A DNA stretch of 64,000 bases from Salticus scenicus. Lineage: Eukaryota; Arthropoda; Arachnida; Araneae; Salticidae. Location: contig OZ005648.1 of assembly GCA_963930645.1 (NCBI GenBank), positions 274,646,403 through 274,710,402 of the forward strand, given 5' to 3'. Each line of letters begins with the position of its first letter. Position 1 is the stretch's first letter. Below are positions 11,617 through 21,429 of the stretch, one piece after another. The notes under the pieces were generated by a model. The model saw only the letters and a list, made by a program, of their open reading frames with translations. It ran no database searches and had not been told where the DNA came from. A program made the position numbers and the translations under genes.

Positions 11617-14302
11617 TCTGATGTGGGCACCACATGACTTCAATTATACACTTTTAGAAATATGCATAATGTTAAAAAACATTGACATTGGACCCGAAAC
11701 AGTTGGCTAAAAATATTAAAAAAAAAAAAAAAAAAAAATCTGGAGTGACTCCACTCGACTTTCCGAACATTGAGTAACTAACAGTTTTGTAGATAAAATA
11801 AAGAAAGAGGAATTGCTAAACAAACAAAAGAGAGAAAACCATAATAGAGTGTTTTTTTCTCCATATATCACACGAGGTTTTATTTAACGCTACTGAACTT
11901 TGAGCCCTTAGATCATAATGATAAAGAATTTTTCGTTTTGTCCCTGTAAAAATCTATAGATGCTAGATTCACCAAAATGCTTATAGTTAGTGCAACAGTG
12001 ATTTATAATATTCATACAAATTTTCAGCTCAATTGAATAAGGCGTTTAGATGCTATCGCACTTTTAAAAATTTGGTCTCATAGGCCATAATGATAAAGAA
12101 TTTTTCTTTGTGTCCCTGTAAAAAAACTGTAGTGCTAGATTCACCAAAATCTATACAGTTGGTGCAAATGCGACCTATAACATGTGTACAATTTTTTTGC
12201 TCAGATTAATAAGGCGTTTAGACGCTATCACACTTTTAAAAATTTGGCCCCATTGGCCTTAATGATAAAGAATTTTTCTTTGTGTCCCTGTAAAAAAACT
12301 ATAAGTGCTAGATTCTCCAAAATCTATACAGATTGAGTATCTGTGACCTATAATATGGGTATAAAATTTTTGCTCAATTGAATAAGGCGTTTAGATGCTA
12401 TCGCACTTTTAAGATTTTGGTCCCATAGGCCATAATGATAAAGAATTTTTCTTTGTGTCCCTGTAAAAAAACTATAAGTGCTAGATTCACCAAAATCTAT
12501 AGGGTTCGTACTATGGTGACTTACAATATACGTACCAACTTTCAGGTTAATCGAACAAAGCCTTTAGACGCTAGCGTGTTCACAAACATACACACATACA
12601 CACATACACACATACACACATACACACACACATACATACATCATCGTAAAAATAGTGAAAACGGACTCAGGGGACCTCAAAACGTATAGAAACATCAAAA
12701 TCTCGAATTCGGATTTTTGACATGATTACAATACTTTCCTCACTATAGTGTTCGGAAAGTAATAAAAAAAATGAATTATCACCGTGTTCTGAGCTTTTCT
12801 GAAAGTTAGTTAAAAACCGATTGCAAGACTTGTACTGGTAATGCTGACGAAGGCAGCAGGGACCCGAAAAAATTGGCTAAAATTATTAAAAAAATGCATT
12901 TTCACCGTGTTCTGAACTATTCTGAAAGTTTCAAATGTCTACCTAGTCGGGAAGTTAGATACATAAATTTTCTGTTGCACCATATAAACGCTGCCGAAGG
13001 CAGCAGGGACCTGAAACAGTTGACTAAAAGTATTTTAAAAAATGCATTTTCACCGTGTTTTGAACTATTCTAAAAGTTTCAAATGTCTAGCTAGTCGGGA
13101 AGTTAGTTAAATAAATTTTCTGTTGAACCATATAAACGCTGCCTAAGGCAGCAGCAATCTGAAACAGTTGACTAAAAGTATTTAAAAAAGTACATTTTCA
13201 CCGTGTTTTGAACTATTCTGAAAGTTTCAAATGTCTAGCTAGTCGGGAAGTTAATTAAATAAATTTTCTGTTGAACCATATAAACGCTGCCGAAGGCAGC
13301 AGTGACACGAAACAATTGGCTAAAAATATTTAAAAAATGCATTGTCACCGTGATCTGGGCTTTTCCGGAAGTTTTAAATGTCTAGCTAGTCGGGAAGTTA
13401 GTTAAAAATCGATTGCAAGATTTGTACTGGTAACGCTGCCGAAGGCTGCATGGACCCTAAACAGTTGGATAAAAGTATTTAAAAAATGCATTTTCACCGT
13501 GTTCTGATCTATTCTGAAAGTTTCAAATGTCTACCTAGTCGGGAAGTTAGATAAATAAATTTTCTGTTGCACCATATAAACGCTGCCGAAGGCAGCAGGG
13601 ACCTGAAACAGTTGCCTAAAAGTATTTTAAAAAATGCATTTTCACCGTGTTCTGATCTATTCTGAAAGTTTCAAATGTCTAGCTAGTCGGGGAGTTAGTT
13701 AAATAAATTTTCTGTTGAATCACATAAACGCTGCTAAAGGCAGCAGGTATCGGAAACAGTTGGCTAAAAATATTTAAAAAACGCATTGTCAACGTGTTCT
13801 GAGCTTTTCTGAAAGTTTCAAATGTCTAGCTAGTCGGGAAGTCAGTTAAATTGCAAGATTTGTTCAAACCGTTTTTGAGTTATTACCGTTTTTTGATACA
13901 TTATGGCCAAAACCTATGTATTTTTGGTTATTATGAACCTAATTTTCCTAAATATCTCCAAAACGGAAAATCATACAAAGTCCAAAAAAGGAGGTGCACA
14001 ACTAGATGTTATAACAAACCTATGTACCAATTCGCAACTTTCTACGTCCAACCGTTTTTGAGTTATGCGACATACACACACACACATACAGACGTCACGA
14101 AAAAACGTATAAATTCGCTTATATCTCTAAAACGAGAGCTTGTGTTAAGACGACACTTGCATGTGTACAACTAGACATCATGACAGTCACACGTACAAAT
14201 TGGCAACATTCAGCGATCATTCGTTTTCGAGCAATGTGAAATACAAAATCCATTTCGCATATCGGGATTACTATATTTCCATATACTTTGTATAAGGAAG
14301 TA
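11617..14302 (-). mobile_element. Family A Helentron-like element, copy 2 (split by family B)
   Basis: This copy is inverted relative to 8344-9690. Its 3' end is at the left (TCTGATGTGGGCACCACATG, 11617-11636) and its palindromic 5' end at the right (14277-14302, TACTTTGTATAAGGAAGTA). Between them lie eight or more roughly 148 bp minisatellite units (for example CTAGTCGGGAAGTTAG near 12944, 13090, 13238, 13387, 13537, 13686 and 13832). The sequence is interrupted at 11739-12763 by a family B element. Open frames inside follow the repeat and are not genes. Confidence 0.7.
11739..12763 (-). mobile_element. Family B Helentron-like element inserted in family A
   Basis: Its 3' end is at the left: TCTGGAGTGACTCCACTCG (hairpin) then ACTTTCCGAAC (subterminal arm). 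Its 5' end is at the right: CACTATAGTGTTCGGAAAGT, the palindromic partner of ACTTTCC at 12734-12760. Inside are about four 173-bp units with GGCGTTTAGATGCTATCGC and an (ACACATAC)n stretch at 12584-12640. Family A sequence resumes on both sides. Family B therefore moved after this family A copy was in place. Confidence 0.75.
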
Positions 14303-15023
14303 AAAAAAGAACCTCTATGTAATATTAACACAAAATTTCAGTCATTCATTTGTGCAAATAAAAGTAAGACGCTTTCAAATCGGTAAGAAAAGAGTAATTT
14401 TGAATTTTATACTATAAAATAACATAAAAAACTATCACCTATTGGGATACAGTCTACCGTTGAGTAAAAGATGCGTTTATTTAGTATTTTAAGAACAAAA
14501 AAAAATTAATGTGAAAAGAGGAGGAGGCATTTAACCGAGTAAAGGCTTTTATGGCATTTTACGATGTATATGAAAAAGGTAAATACACTAAAACGTTATT
14601 TAAAGCATATTTTCATAATCAAATCTGCTGTTTTGCCAATTATGGCCCAAAACCACCTACCATTTTACATTTCTACGATCTGAAGATTAATGAAGTCTAT
14701 CATGTTTGAAATTATAAAATATTTTAATGTTCCCCTTTCATATGTAAATTTCATGTATCTTAAATTAAGTCTTAGTGCATAGCAACTTTAATATTCTCTA
14801 AGAATTATCTGAGGATGATAATTTCGTATCTAAGAAAGATGTTAAGAATAAAGTTATTAGTTATAGTTATTGCAATGAACCTAATTATGTATATACACTA
14901 CAAAAGTTCTGCAAGAAAGCATGCTGTTTACCATTTAACTAAATTTTATGTTCAAAAGCCTTTTTTTTATTTCAAGATGTGCAAATTTCTTCATATATGC
15001 ATCAATTATTCTTTCTTTCAACT
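14303..15023. other. Unassigned sequence
   Basis: No coding or repeat assignment can be made. It may be remnant interior of the DNA element bounded by the CTCGG-rich repeats. A 110-codon plus-strand frame at 14815-15147 runs into that repeat and has no domain I recognise. Confidence 0.3.
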
Positions 15024-15116
15024 ACTAGGTACTCGACTACTCGGTACTCGGCCGAGTAGTAAAAGGCCGAGTACTCGGTATTCGGCTACTCGGCTAAGTG
15101 CTACTTGGTGCAACAC
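15024..15116. repeat. CTCGG-rich terminal repeat, right copy
   Basis: Tandem TACTCGGTACTCGGCC-like units end in GCTACTTGGTGCAACACT. The outer motif, read inwards as AGTGTTGCACCAAGTAGC, looks like a transposon terminus, possibly hAT-like. It is the inverse of the copy at 11235-11325. Confidence 0.5.
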
Positions 15117-15479
15117 TACTTTTGTTGTCATTTCGGTGATGAGTTGATATGGGTATCGCAAATGCGTAAGTAAACATTTTGGCGAGAAACGTCCGAGCTA
15201 CTTCAGTGCCAAATTTTAAATTCTGCCAAGAAGTCCAAGCTGTTTCATTGTTTTTGCACAATTTTTCTCAGTTGTATTTTAAATATTTTTGTAATGTGAG
15301 AGGGGAAAAAAAAGGAATTTTTTTTTTTTTCTTTAATTGGTCTATCTATACAAAATGTCCCCATGTAAAATATTATGCGTTTTCCGTTCTGTTTATTATC
15401 AAAAAGTAAATAACTAATGCAGCTTTTCCTATATTATTGACATCTCTATAAATTAAATCAAATTAAATTATTAAGTACG
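15117..15479. other. Unassigned sequence
   Basis: No gene or repeat family is recognised. A poly-T stretch lies near 15318-15331. Confidence 0.3.
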
Positions 15480-15653
15480 AAGACGTTGCGGTGAGGAAGT
15501 CACTGCCGAAGGCAGCAAGGGCTCAAAGAGAAGTTTTAAAGCAGTTTCAATGTATTTTCTTTTTAGTTTTAGTTTGTAGAACGGTATAAAAAATATTGAT
15601 ACATTTTTTAAATTCATTGAAATATAGGGACCAGTGAAGCGGGCAAAGCCTGT
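15480..15653 (+). repeat. Helitron 3'-end fragment
   Basis: It ends in GCGGGCAAAGCCTGTTAG (15636-15653). This is the hairpin-plus-CTRR style Helitron terminus shared with the other copies, with TTAG in place of CTAG. Upstream GAAGGCAGCAAGGGCTC resembles the same position in the Helitrons ending at 46522 and 54653. Confidence 0.6.
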
Positions 15654-16504
15654 TAGTTTGAAATAATTTGAGCCCATGAGCCCCAATGTAAAATAAATTT
15701 TATTTGTGTTCCTCTAATAAAAGTATGAGTGCTACATAATCAAAAATTCACATAGTTAGTGTAACGGTGATCTAGAACAAGTACATAAATTTTCAGTTCA
15801 ATCCGATACGGCGTTTAGACGCTATCACATTTTAAGGAATTTGAGCCCATAGAGCATAATGATAAAGAATTTTTCGTTGTTCCCTGTAAAAGAATTATAC
15901 GTGCTAGATTCACCAAAATTTATGCAATTTGTGCAGCGGTGACCTATAGCATGTGTATAAATTTTCAGCTCAATTGAATAAGGCGTTTAGGCGCTATCGC
16001 AGTTTAAAAAATTGGGCCAATATACACCATAATAATAAAGGATTTTTCTTTGTATCTCTGTAAAAAAAAAAAAAAAAAAAAAAAACTGTAAACGTTATTT
16101 TCACCTAAATTTTTACAGTTCGTGCAACGATGATTCATAACATGTATATAAATTTTCAGCTCAGTGGAATAAGGCATTTAGACCTATTGCACTTTAAAAT
16201 TTGGATCAATATACCTTAATGATAAAGAATTTTTCTTTGTGTCCCTGTAAAAAAAAAACTGTAAGTGCTAGATTCACCAAAACCAATAGGGTTCGTGCTA
16301 TGGTGACCGTACGAACTTTCACCTCATTCAAACAACGCGTTTAGACGCTATCGTGTTCACTCACATACATACGCACATAAATCATCATAAAAATAGTAAA
16401 TATTAATTCAGGAGACCTGAAAACGTGTAGAAACACCAAAATCTCAAACTCGAATTTTTGACATGATTACAATACTTCCTTCACTATAGTGTTCGGAAAG
16501 TAAA
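15654..16504 (-). mobile_element. Family B Helentron-like element, 3'-truncated copy
   Basis: The palindromic 5' end is at the right (ACTTCCTTCACTATAGTG then TTCGGAAAGTA, 16470-16504). About four units of the 173-bp repeat (GGCGTTTAGACGCTATCAC near 15812, others near 15984 and 16165) fill the rest. The left edge abuts the Helitron terminus at 15653, and the 3' hairpin is absent. Confidence 0.65.
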
Positions 16505-16776
16505 AAAGTTAAAAATGCATACTTCATAAAGGTACGTTCACCTTTTATTTTTAACTAAATCTGCATGTCATGTTTTGAAAGAAAATCTAACCTTCAAAAG
16601 AAATATCGCAAAATCTCTAAACAATTCTCCAGATACTGTAAACAAGATTATGCAATATCCGATATAAAACTTAACAACATGTTATTCAAGGCCTAAATGC
16701 CAAAACATATATTATTTTTTTTTTCAGCGTAAGGCTGCCTACATATTGCTGTGTGAGCATGAGCATGCACTCATGC

Positions 16777-18312
16777 TCAAAATTTAGCAAGATTTGGAAA
16801 CAACCAGTTTTTTTCAATTTAAAAACTTGTCTCTCGATGAAATGTTTTCAAACACTGGATATTTAAAGAACTGCGTCTTTCTCATGTTTTTCAGTGAAGA
16901 TTGGTTTAAGACACCATTTAGGGAGCCGGTAACAAATTGAGCAAAATCAATAGTGTTTGTGATCACCCTGTATCACTAAATGAACGAACTGATTCGCAAC
17001 TTTAGGGTATGTTTATATAGACTTAGTACAATTTGTGGATGAATTTGTGTGACGATAGCATGTTTAATAACGGAGATATAAGCATTTATTTTAAAACTTC
17101 AATTAAAAAAAAAAAAAAAAAAACCTTCAGCTTGTTTTTTATTTATAATATACAGAGTTTTAAACGAAAATTATTCTAACTTTCAGATAAATTGAAAAAA
17201 CACTTTGAAACAATATACTGCAATTGGAATACCAAAACCTTAAATATCTCATGAAATATGAGCCTTTTTACGAAAAAATTTTTCACTGCGCATGCGCGTA
17301 AGATAGAAAATTTTTATTACATAAGTTGAAAGTTAGATATATTGGACAACTTTTTCCAAAAGTTCATTTGAACATAGTAAAAATTAAGCAAATTATCGGC
17401 AAAAGAACGAGCTAGATTTTAGGTTTTTTCAAGATTTGAAATTTCATAAGGGGTTTTTCACATGACGCGTAATTAATTTGACGATTCAATATTTCAACCT
17501 TTTTGCAACAGATCTTTTTTTGAGAAAAACCCTTTATAATCTCAAAAATCTTAGTAAATAAACGTATGCTAGAGTTACAAGCTTATAAAGTGTTTTTCAC
17601 AAAAAAGCACTTTTGGAGCGTGGTTGAAATAATTGGATGTTCAAATTAATTACGCGGCACGTGAAAAGCCCCTTAAGAAATTTCAACTCTGGAAAAATAC
17701 CTAAAATGTAGCTCGTTCTTTTGCCGACAATTTGCTTCATTTTTACTCTATTCAAATGAACTTTTCACAAAAGTTGCCCAATATATCTAGCTTTTAACCT
17801 ACGTAATAATTTATTTTTTTTTTTTTTTATCATTCGTGCACGCACAGTGAAAACGATTTTCATAAAAATGCTCATATTTCATAAGATATTTGTATTCCGA
17901 CTGCAGTATATTGTTTCAAAAGTGTTTTTTCAATTTATCTGAAAATAGGAATAATTCTCGTTTAAACCTCTGTATATTATAAATAATAAACTTGCTATTT
18001 TTATTTTTTATTTATTTTTTTTTTTTTAAGTTTTAAAATAACTGCTTATATCGCGTTTTTTAAACATGCTGTTGTCGCACAAATTCATCCACAAATTGTA
18101 CTAAATCTATATTAACATATCCTAAAGTTGCAGATCATTTCGTTCATTTAATGATACAGGGTGATCACAAACATTATTGATTTTGCTTAATTTATTACCG
18201 GCTGCCTAAATGGTGTCTTGAAACAATCTTCATTGGAAAACCTGAGAAAGACCCAGTTATTTAAATACCCAATGTTTGGAAACATTTCATCGCGAGATAA
18301 GTTTTTAAATTG

Positions 18313-18355
<43 letters not shown>

Positions 18356-18388
18356 ACTGATCCTTTCCAAATCTTGCTAAACTTTTGA
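16777..18388. repeat. 1.6 kb near-palindrome (fold-back element)
   Basis: The left arm (about 16777-17520) and right arm (about 17650-18388) are inverted copies. Paired blocks include AGCAAGATTTGGAAA with TTTCCAAATCTTGCT, GGGTGATCACAAAC-type blocks on both sides, TTCATCCACAAATTGTAC with its inverse, and AAAGAACGAGCTAGATTTTAG with its counterpart. The spacer is about 130 bp. The arms carry different poly-A/T runs and small differences. No ORF is present, and no terminal motif assigns it to a superfamily. Confidence 0.75.
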
Positions 18389-18531
18389 TCTGGAGTGTAT
18401 TATTGCATGTTTTTAGGTTCTCTTATTCACTTAAAACAAAAACATGTTAAAATCATGTTGGTTTGCTATGAGTAACATGTTTTACAATATATTAAAATCA
18501 CACAATCAACTGATTGGGAAGAAAATCATAT

Positions 18532-18735
18532 TTATTGAAACTTGTTTTTCTGACTGAGTGAAAATAATGCCTGGACCGGGAGTCGAACCCCAGTTTTTTG
18601 ACTTACAAGGTCAAGGCTCTACCAATTGAGCTATACAGGCCGACACCCGATGGACATTACTCACTCAGACAACCTTTAGGCAGAAACAACCTTTAGGCAT
18701 TATTTTCACTCAGTCGGAAAAATAAATTTCAATAA
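18532..18735. mobile_element. Small fold-back element enclosing a tRNA-like sequence
   Basis: The left arm (18532-18572) contains GACTGAGTGAAAATAATGCC. The right arm (about 18692-18735) contains its inverse, GGCATTATTTTCACTCAGTC, and both continue outwards through similar sequence ending in TATTGAAA / TTTCAATA. The arms are about 40 bp and directly abut the tRNA-Thr-like sequence. A tandem AACCTTTAGGCA repeat lies at 18671-18697. Confidence 0.65.
18568..18640 (-). tRNA. tRNA-Thr(TGT)-like
   Basis: The 73-nt minus-strand sequence folds as a cloverleaf. The acceptor GCCTGTA pairs with TCCAGGC (six of seven), the D stem GCTC with GAGC, and the anticodon stem TTGAC with GTCAA perfectly around loop CTTGTAA (anticodon TGT). 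The T arm holds TTCGACT with one mismatch in its stem. A-box (TAGCTCAATTGG) and B-box (GGTTCGACTCC) promoter elements are present and no CCA is encoded. Its place inside a fold-back element suggests it may be a mobile tRNA copy rather than a working gene, but the fold is nearly intact. Confidence 0.65.
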
Positions 18736-18769
18736 ACATGTTTTACCTTTGTTTTCCCAGAATACAATC

Positions 18770-19226
18770 CATCACCTTTACTCAAGCGTATTCTATAGGT
18801 TAAATTTCATCACGATGAATATACCAACTGTACTTCGAAACTTAATTTTGCATTCTTTGAAAAATAAATATATAAATAAACTTGTATGTTTTGGTCATGC
18901 ACAAAACTTTCTTCTATATTTTCTTATACAAATTCCTGCAGTGGAAATTATTTATTAAAATCATTTATCATATTGAATGCAGACGATTTTCATCTAATTT
19001 AAGTCAAGATGCAAATGACAAATGTAAATTGTCATGAAATTCGGTGCATTGGTTCTTGAGCTAGAGCTGCCAAAAAGTTTTCGTTACACGTGAAAAGGCT
19101 CGCAGACAGGCAGACATTTACCAAAAATGGTAATATCCTGTTCAGGATCTCCCAAAATGTATACATTAATCGAACACTTTTACGAATCCAATACATTCTT
19201 CTATTGAATAGAGAAGGAAGTAATAA
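18770..19226 (-). repeat. Isolated Helentron-like 5' module
   Basis: Read on the minus strand it begins with the palindrome TACTTCCTTCTCTATTC / AATAGAAGAATGTATTGG (19190-19222), then ATTCGTAAAAGTGTTCG, a TGTCTGCCTGTCTGCGAGCC tract and a CTCAAGAACCAATG motif. This is the same order as families D, E and G. No minisatellite or 3' end follows. Confidence 0.55.
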
Positions 19227-19649
19227 AATAATGAAAGTGAGAAATGAGTTCCCTGTTCAGGATAAGTTATTTAAATGTCTCCCCAACCTCCTCAAGTGCT
19301 TGCTAGGGATTACTGCACATTTATACTAATGCTCTTTGGAATTTGAAAACATTGAGAGGACTCTAAAAGTTTGGAAAGATGAGTGAAACAATATCATCTT
19401 GGTAAAATCTAAGAACAGCTTTTTTGTCTTGATAATCAATATGTGCTATATTAGTTACAACAAAATGGCTATCATAGTGGAAAAATATTGAAAAATTTTT
19501 TTTTGCTAATTTTTATAAGAATTAGATGCCAGAGATTATACCCAGTGTTTTCTGGTTCACCTGAAAAAAAAAAAAAAAAAAAAAAAAAGTGATGCAATAT
19601 AGACAAAAGACTAACAACATTCTGATAGCATAGTAAATATGAACTTCAC
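19227..19649. other. Unassigned sequence
   Basis: Non-coding by eye, with a poly-A tract near 19563-19587. Confidence 0.3.
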
Positions 19650-19910
19650 TGCGAAACCGTATATCGTTTTCATCTAGAATGAATAAGTAGTCATTTTCTG
19701 AATCCCTAAACTAGAAGTATTAATTTCCTAACTATGCGGATAAGGTAAATAAATAAACTGAATAGACGAAATGATCGAGAATTTCTAGTTTACACTTTTC
19801 TAGATGGTGAAACAATATTATGAATATTATGAATCTTTTCTATTTCGAGAAATTCTCGCTTGATTTCCTAGAACTGGGTCGTAAACCAAGGTTATAGTTG
19901 CTAAAATTCG
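19650..19910 (+). repeat. Dispersed repeat, copy 1
   Basis: Similar to 24770-25040. Shared blocks include AGTCATTTTCTGAATCC, GATCGAGAATTTCTA, GATGGTGAAA, ATTATGAATC and GCGAGAAATTC-type sequence, in the same order. The family is not recognised and has no ORF. Confidence 0.5.
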
Positions 19911-20780
19911 CCTCTTGTATTCGCATTTTTTTTTTTTTTTTTTTGCGCAGATATATTTACATAAGTTTGATCACGATAATATAGGAAAACGCTCTAGAAT
20001 TCTAATAGGGGTTTCTGGAACTCCCTAGCAAAGGAAACTAGAAGATGGCATGGAACCTTTTTTTACTAGAGCCACAATTTAGTTTCTAGATGTCAGTCAC
20101 AGAATTTGTTTTTGAGTGTTGAATGAAGAATTTTCTTACCAGATTCAAGTGTCTTGCAATATTACATGGCATGGCATACCCCTGCTTTAAGGGATTGAGC
20201 AACTTTTTAATAGTGTGGTGAATAGGAACTTGAATGAAGAATTTTTATGCCATATATGAAGTTTCTAGTTTCAACGGTTCAAAAATTGCCTCGTCTTTTT
20301 CCCCGTTTGACGTGGGGTTGATCGACATTTTTAATAATAGAATAGTGATAGGTTCCCTCTAGGTGCTAAAAAACATGAGTGAGAATTTTCTTTTGAATCC
20401 GATGAAGAACGTGGATTTGTATAGTGAAATCAAACAATTTTTTCCATCTATATTTATATTTTATCTTTGTAAAATCACCACAGAAAAAAAAAAAAAAAAA
20501 AAAAAAAAGTGATCACCTTCTGTAATAAGTAAGAATAATTTAGTTTTCCATCTTTCATCGTCGATTATAACTCGGATTCAATATTATTAAAAGAAACATA
20601 TATTTTACATCCTGCATTTCATATTATTATCTTTCTTGGATAGTTTTATAACAAATGATATTCCAGATGACTCTGAAATAAAACTTGAGGTTAATTTAAA
20701 ATAATTACAACAAGGAAAAGATATAAGTATCTAATACATTTTTTTTTTTTTTTTTTTTTTTTTTATGGTTCGTAAATGAA
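19911..20780. other. Unassigned sequence with homopolymer tracts
   Basis: Poly-T (19927-19943, 20740-20764) and poly-A (20484-20508) tracts are present. No gene or paired repeat is recognised. Confidence 0.3.
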
Positions 20781-21000
20781 AAATATTATAGAATAACGAT
20801 AAAATCAATATTTTTTGTTTTTAAGATTTCGCTGTGTCACTTGACAAAAAGCGAAATGTCACATCATTTCATTTACCACTACTTCATCTCTTAAAATGCG
20901 CTTCAAATGTTTAGGCATTCAGTAAGAGAGGAGGTTTGTAACTGGAACGTGTATACCTTTTTGAGTTCTCAAGTACATTAAGAAAAGACCTTTATTAGGT

Positions 21001-21091
21001 ATGGAATCAAATCAAGAATGGCTAGCTGCTTCATCATCGCTCGAACAAATGTATAAAGGTAGTTTCATTGAAAACTTCAGGGAGTGCCTTG
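21001..21091 (+). CDS. Candidate short 5' coding exon, unknown product
   Basis: An ATG at 21001 opens 30 codons (first residues MESNQEWLAASSSLEQMYKG) with balanced amino-acid use, unlike the low-complexity frames around it. It ends in phase 1 at a strong donor, TTG followed by GTGAGTACT at 21092. An in-frame stop lies upstream at 20962. I do not recognise the peptide and could not find a following exon. It could be the first exon of a gene nested in the transporter intron, or chance. Confidence 0.3.
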
Positions 21092-21207
21092 GTGAGTACT
21101 ATTGTAATTTTACAGTGCTATCTCCAGTAACGTAAAACTGGGAATATGAATACTCATAAAAAAATAATAATAAAAGAAAAAAAATTGCTTTTAGAATACA
21201 TTCTAAT

Positions 21208-21421
21208 CAGCGGCAGCTCATGAACCGAAAATAAAAGAAGAGCTGAAAAATAAAATTTAAGTAGTTTTAATGCATGATTTTTACTAAGCATAATTTCAAC
21301 TAAAAATTAACTAAAAATACTCATTTTATTTAACTGTAAATTTATACCGCATAAATGAATGCAGTGTAAAATACTAGGTGAAGTGCCTCTTCACCTATTT
21401 TCGGTCTACAAGCCGCCACTG
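21208..21421. mobile_element. hAT-like MITE, copy 1
   Basis: The ends are inverted: CAGCGGCAGCTCATGAACC at 21208 and the inverse of CAGTGGCGGCTTGTAGACC ending at 21421. They share an ACCGAAAATA block next inwards. The flanks ATTCTAAT (21200-21207) and ATTCTATC (21422-21429) match at six of eight bases, consistent with the 8-bp target duplication of hAT elements. The 214 bp carry no ORF. Confidence 0.75.
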
Positions 21422-21429
21422 ATTCTATC

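Noticed and set aside
13851..14174. 107-codon plus-strand frame and its minus-strand partners
   Set aside because: They sit in the 5' module of family A copy 2. The equivalent stretch in copy 1 gives different broken frames.
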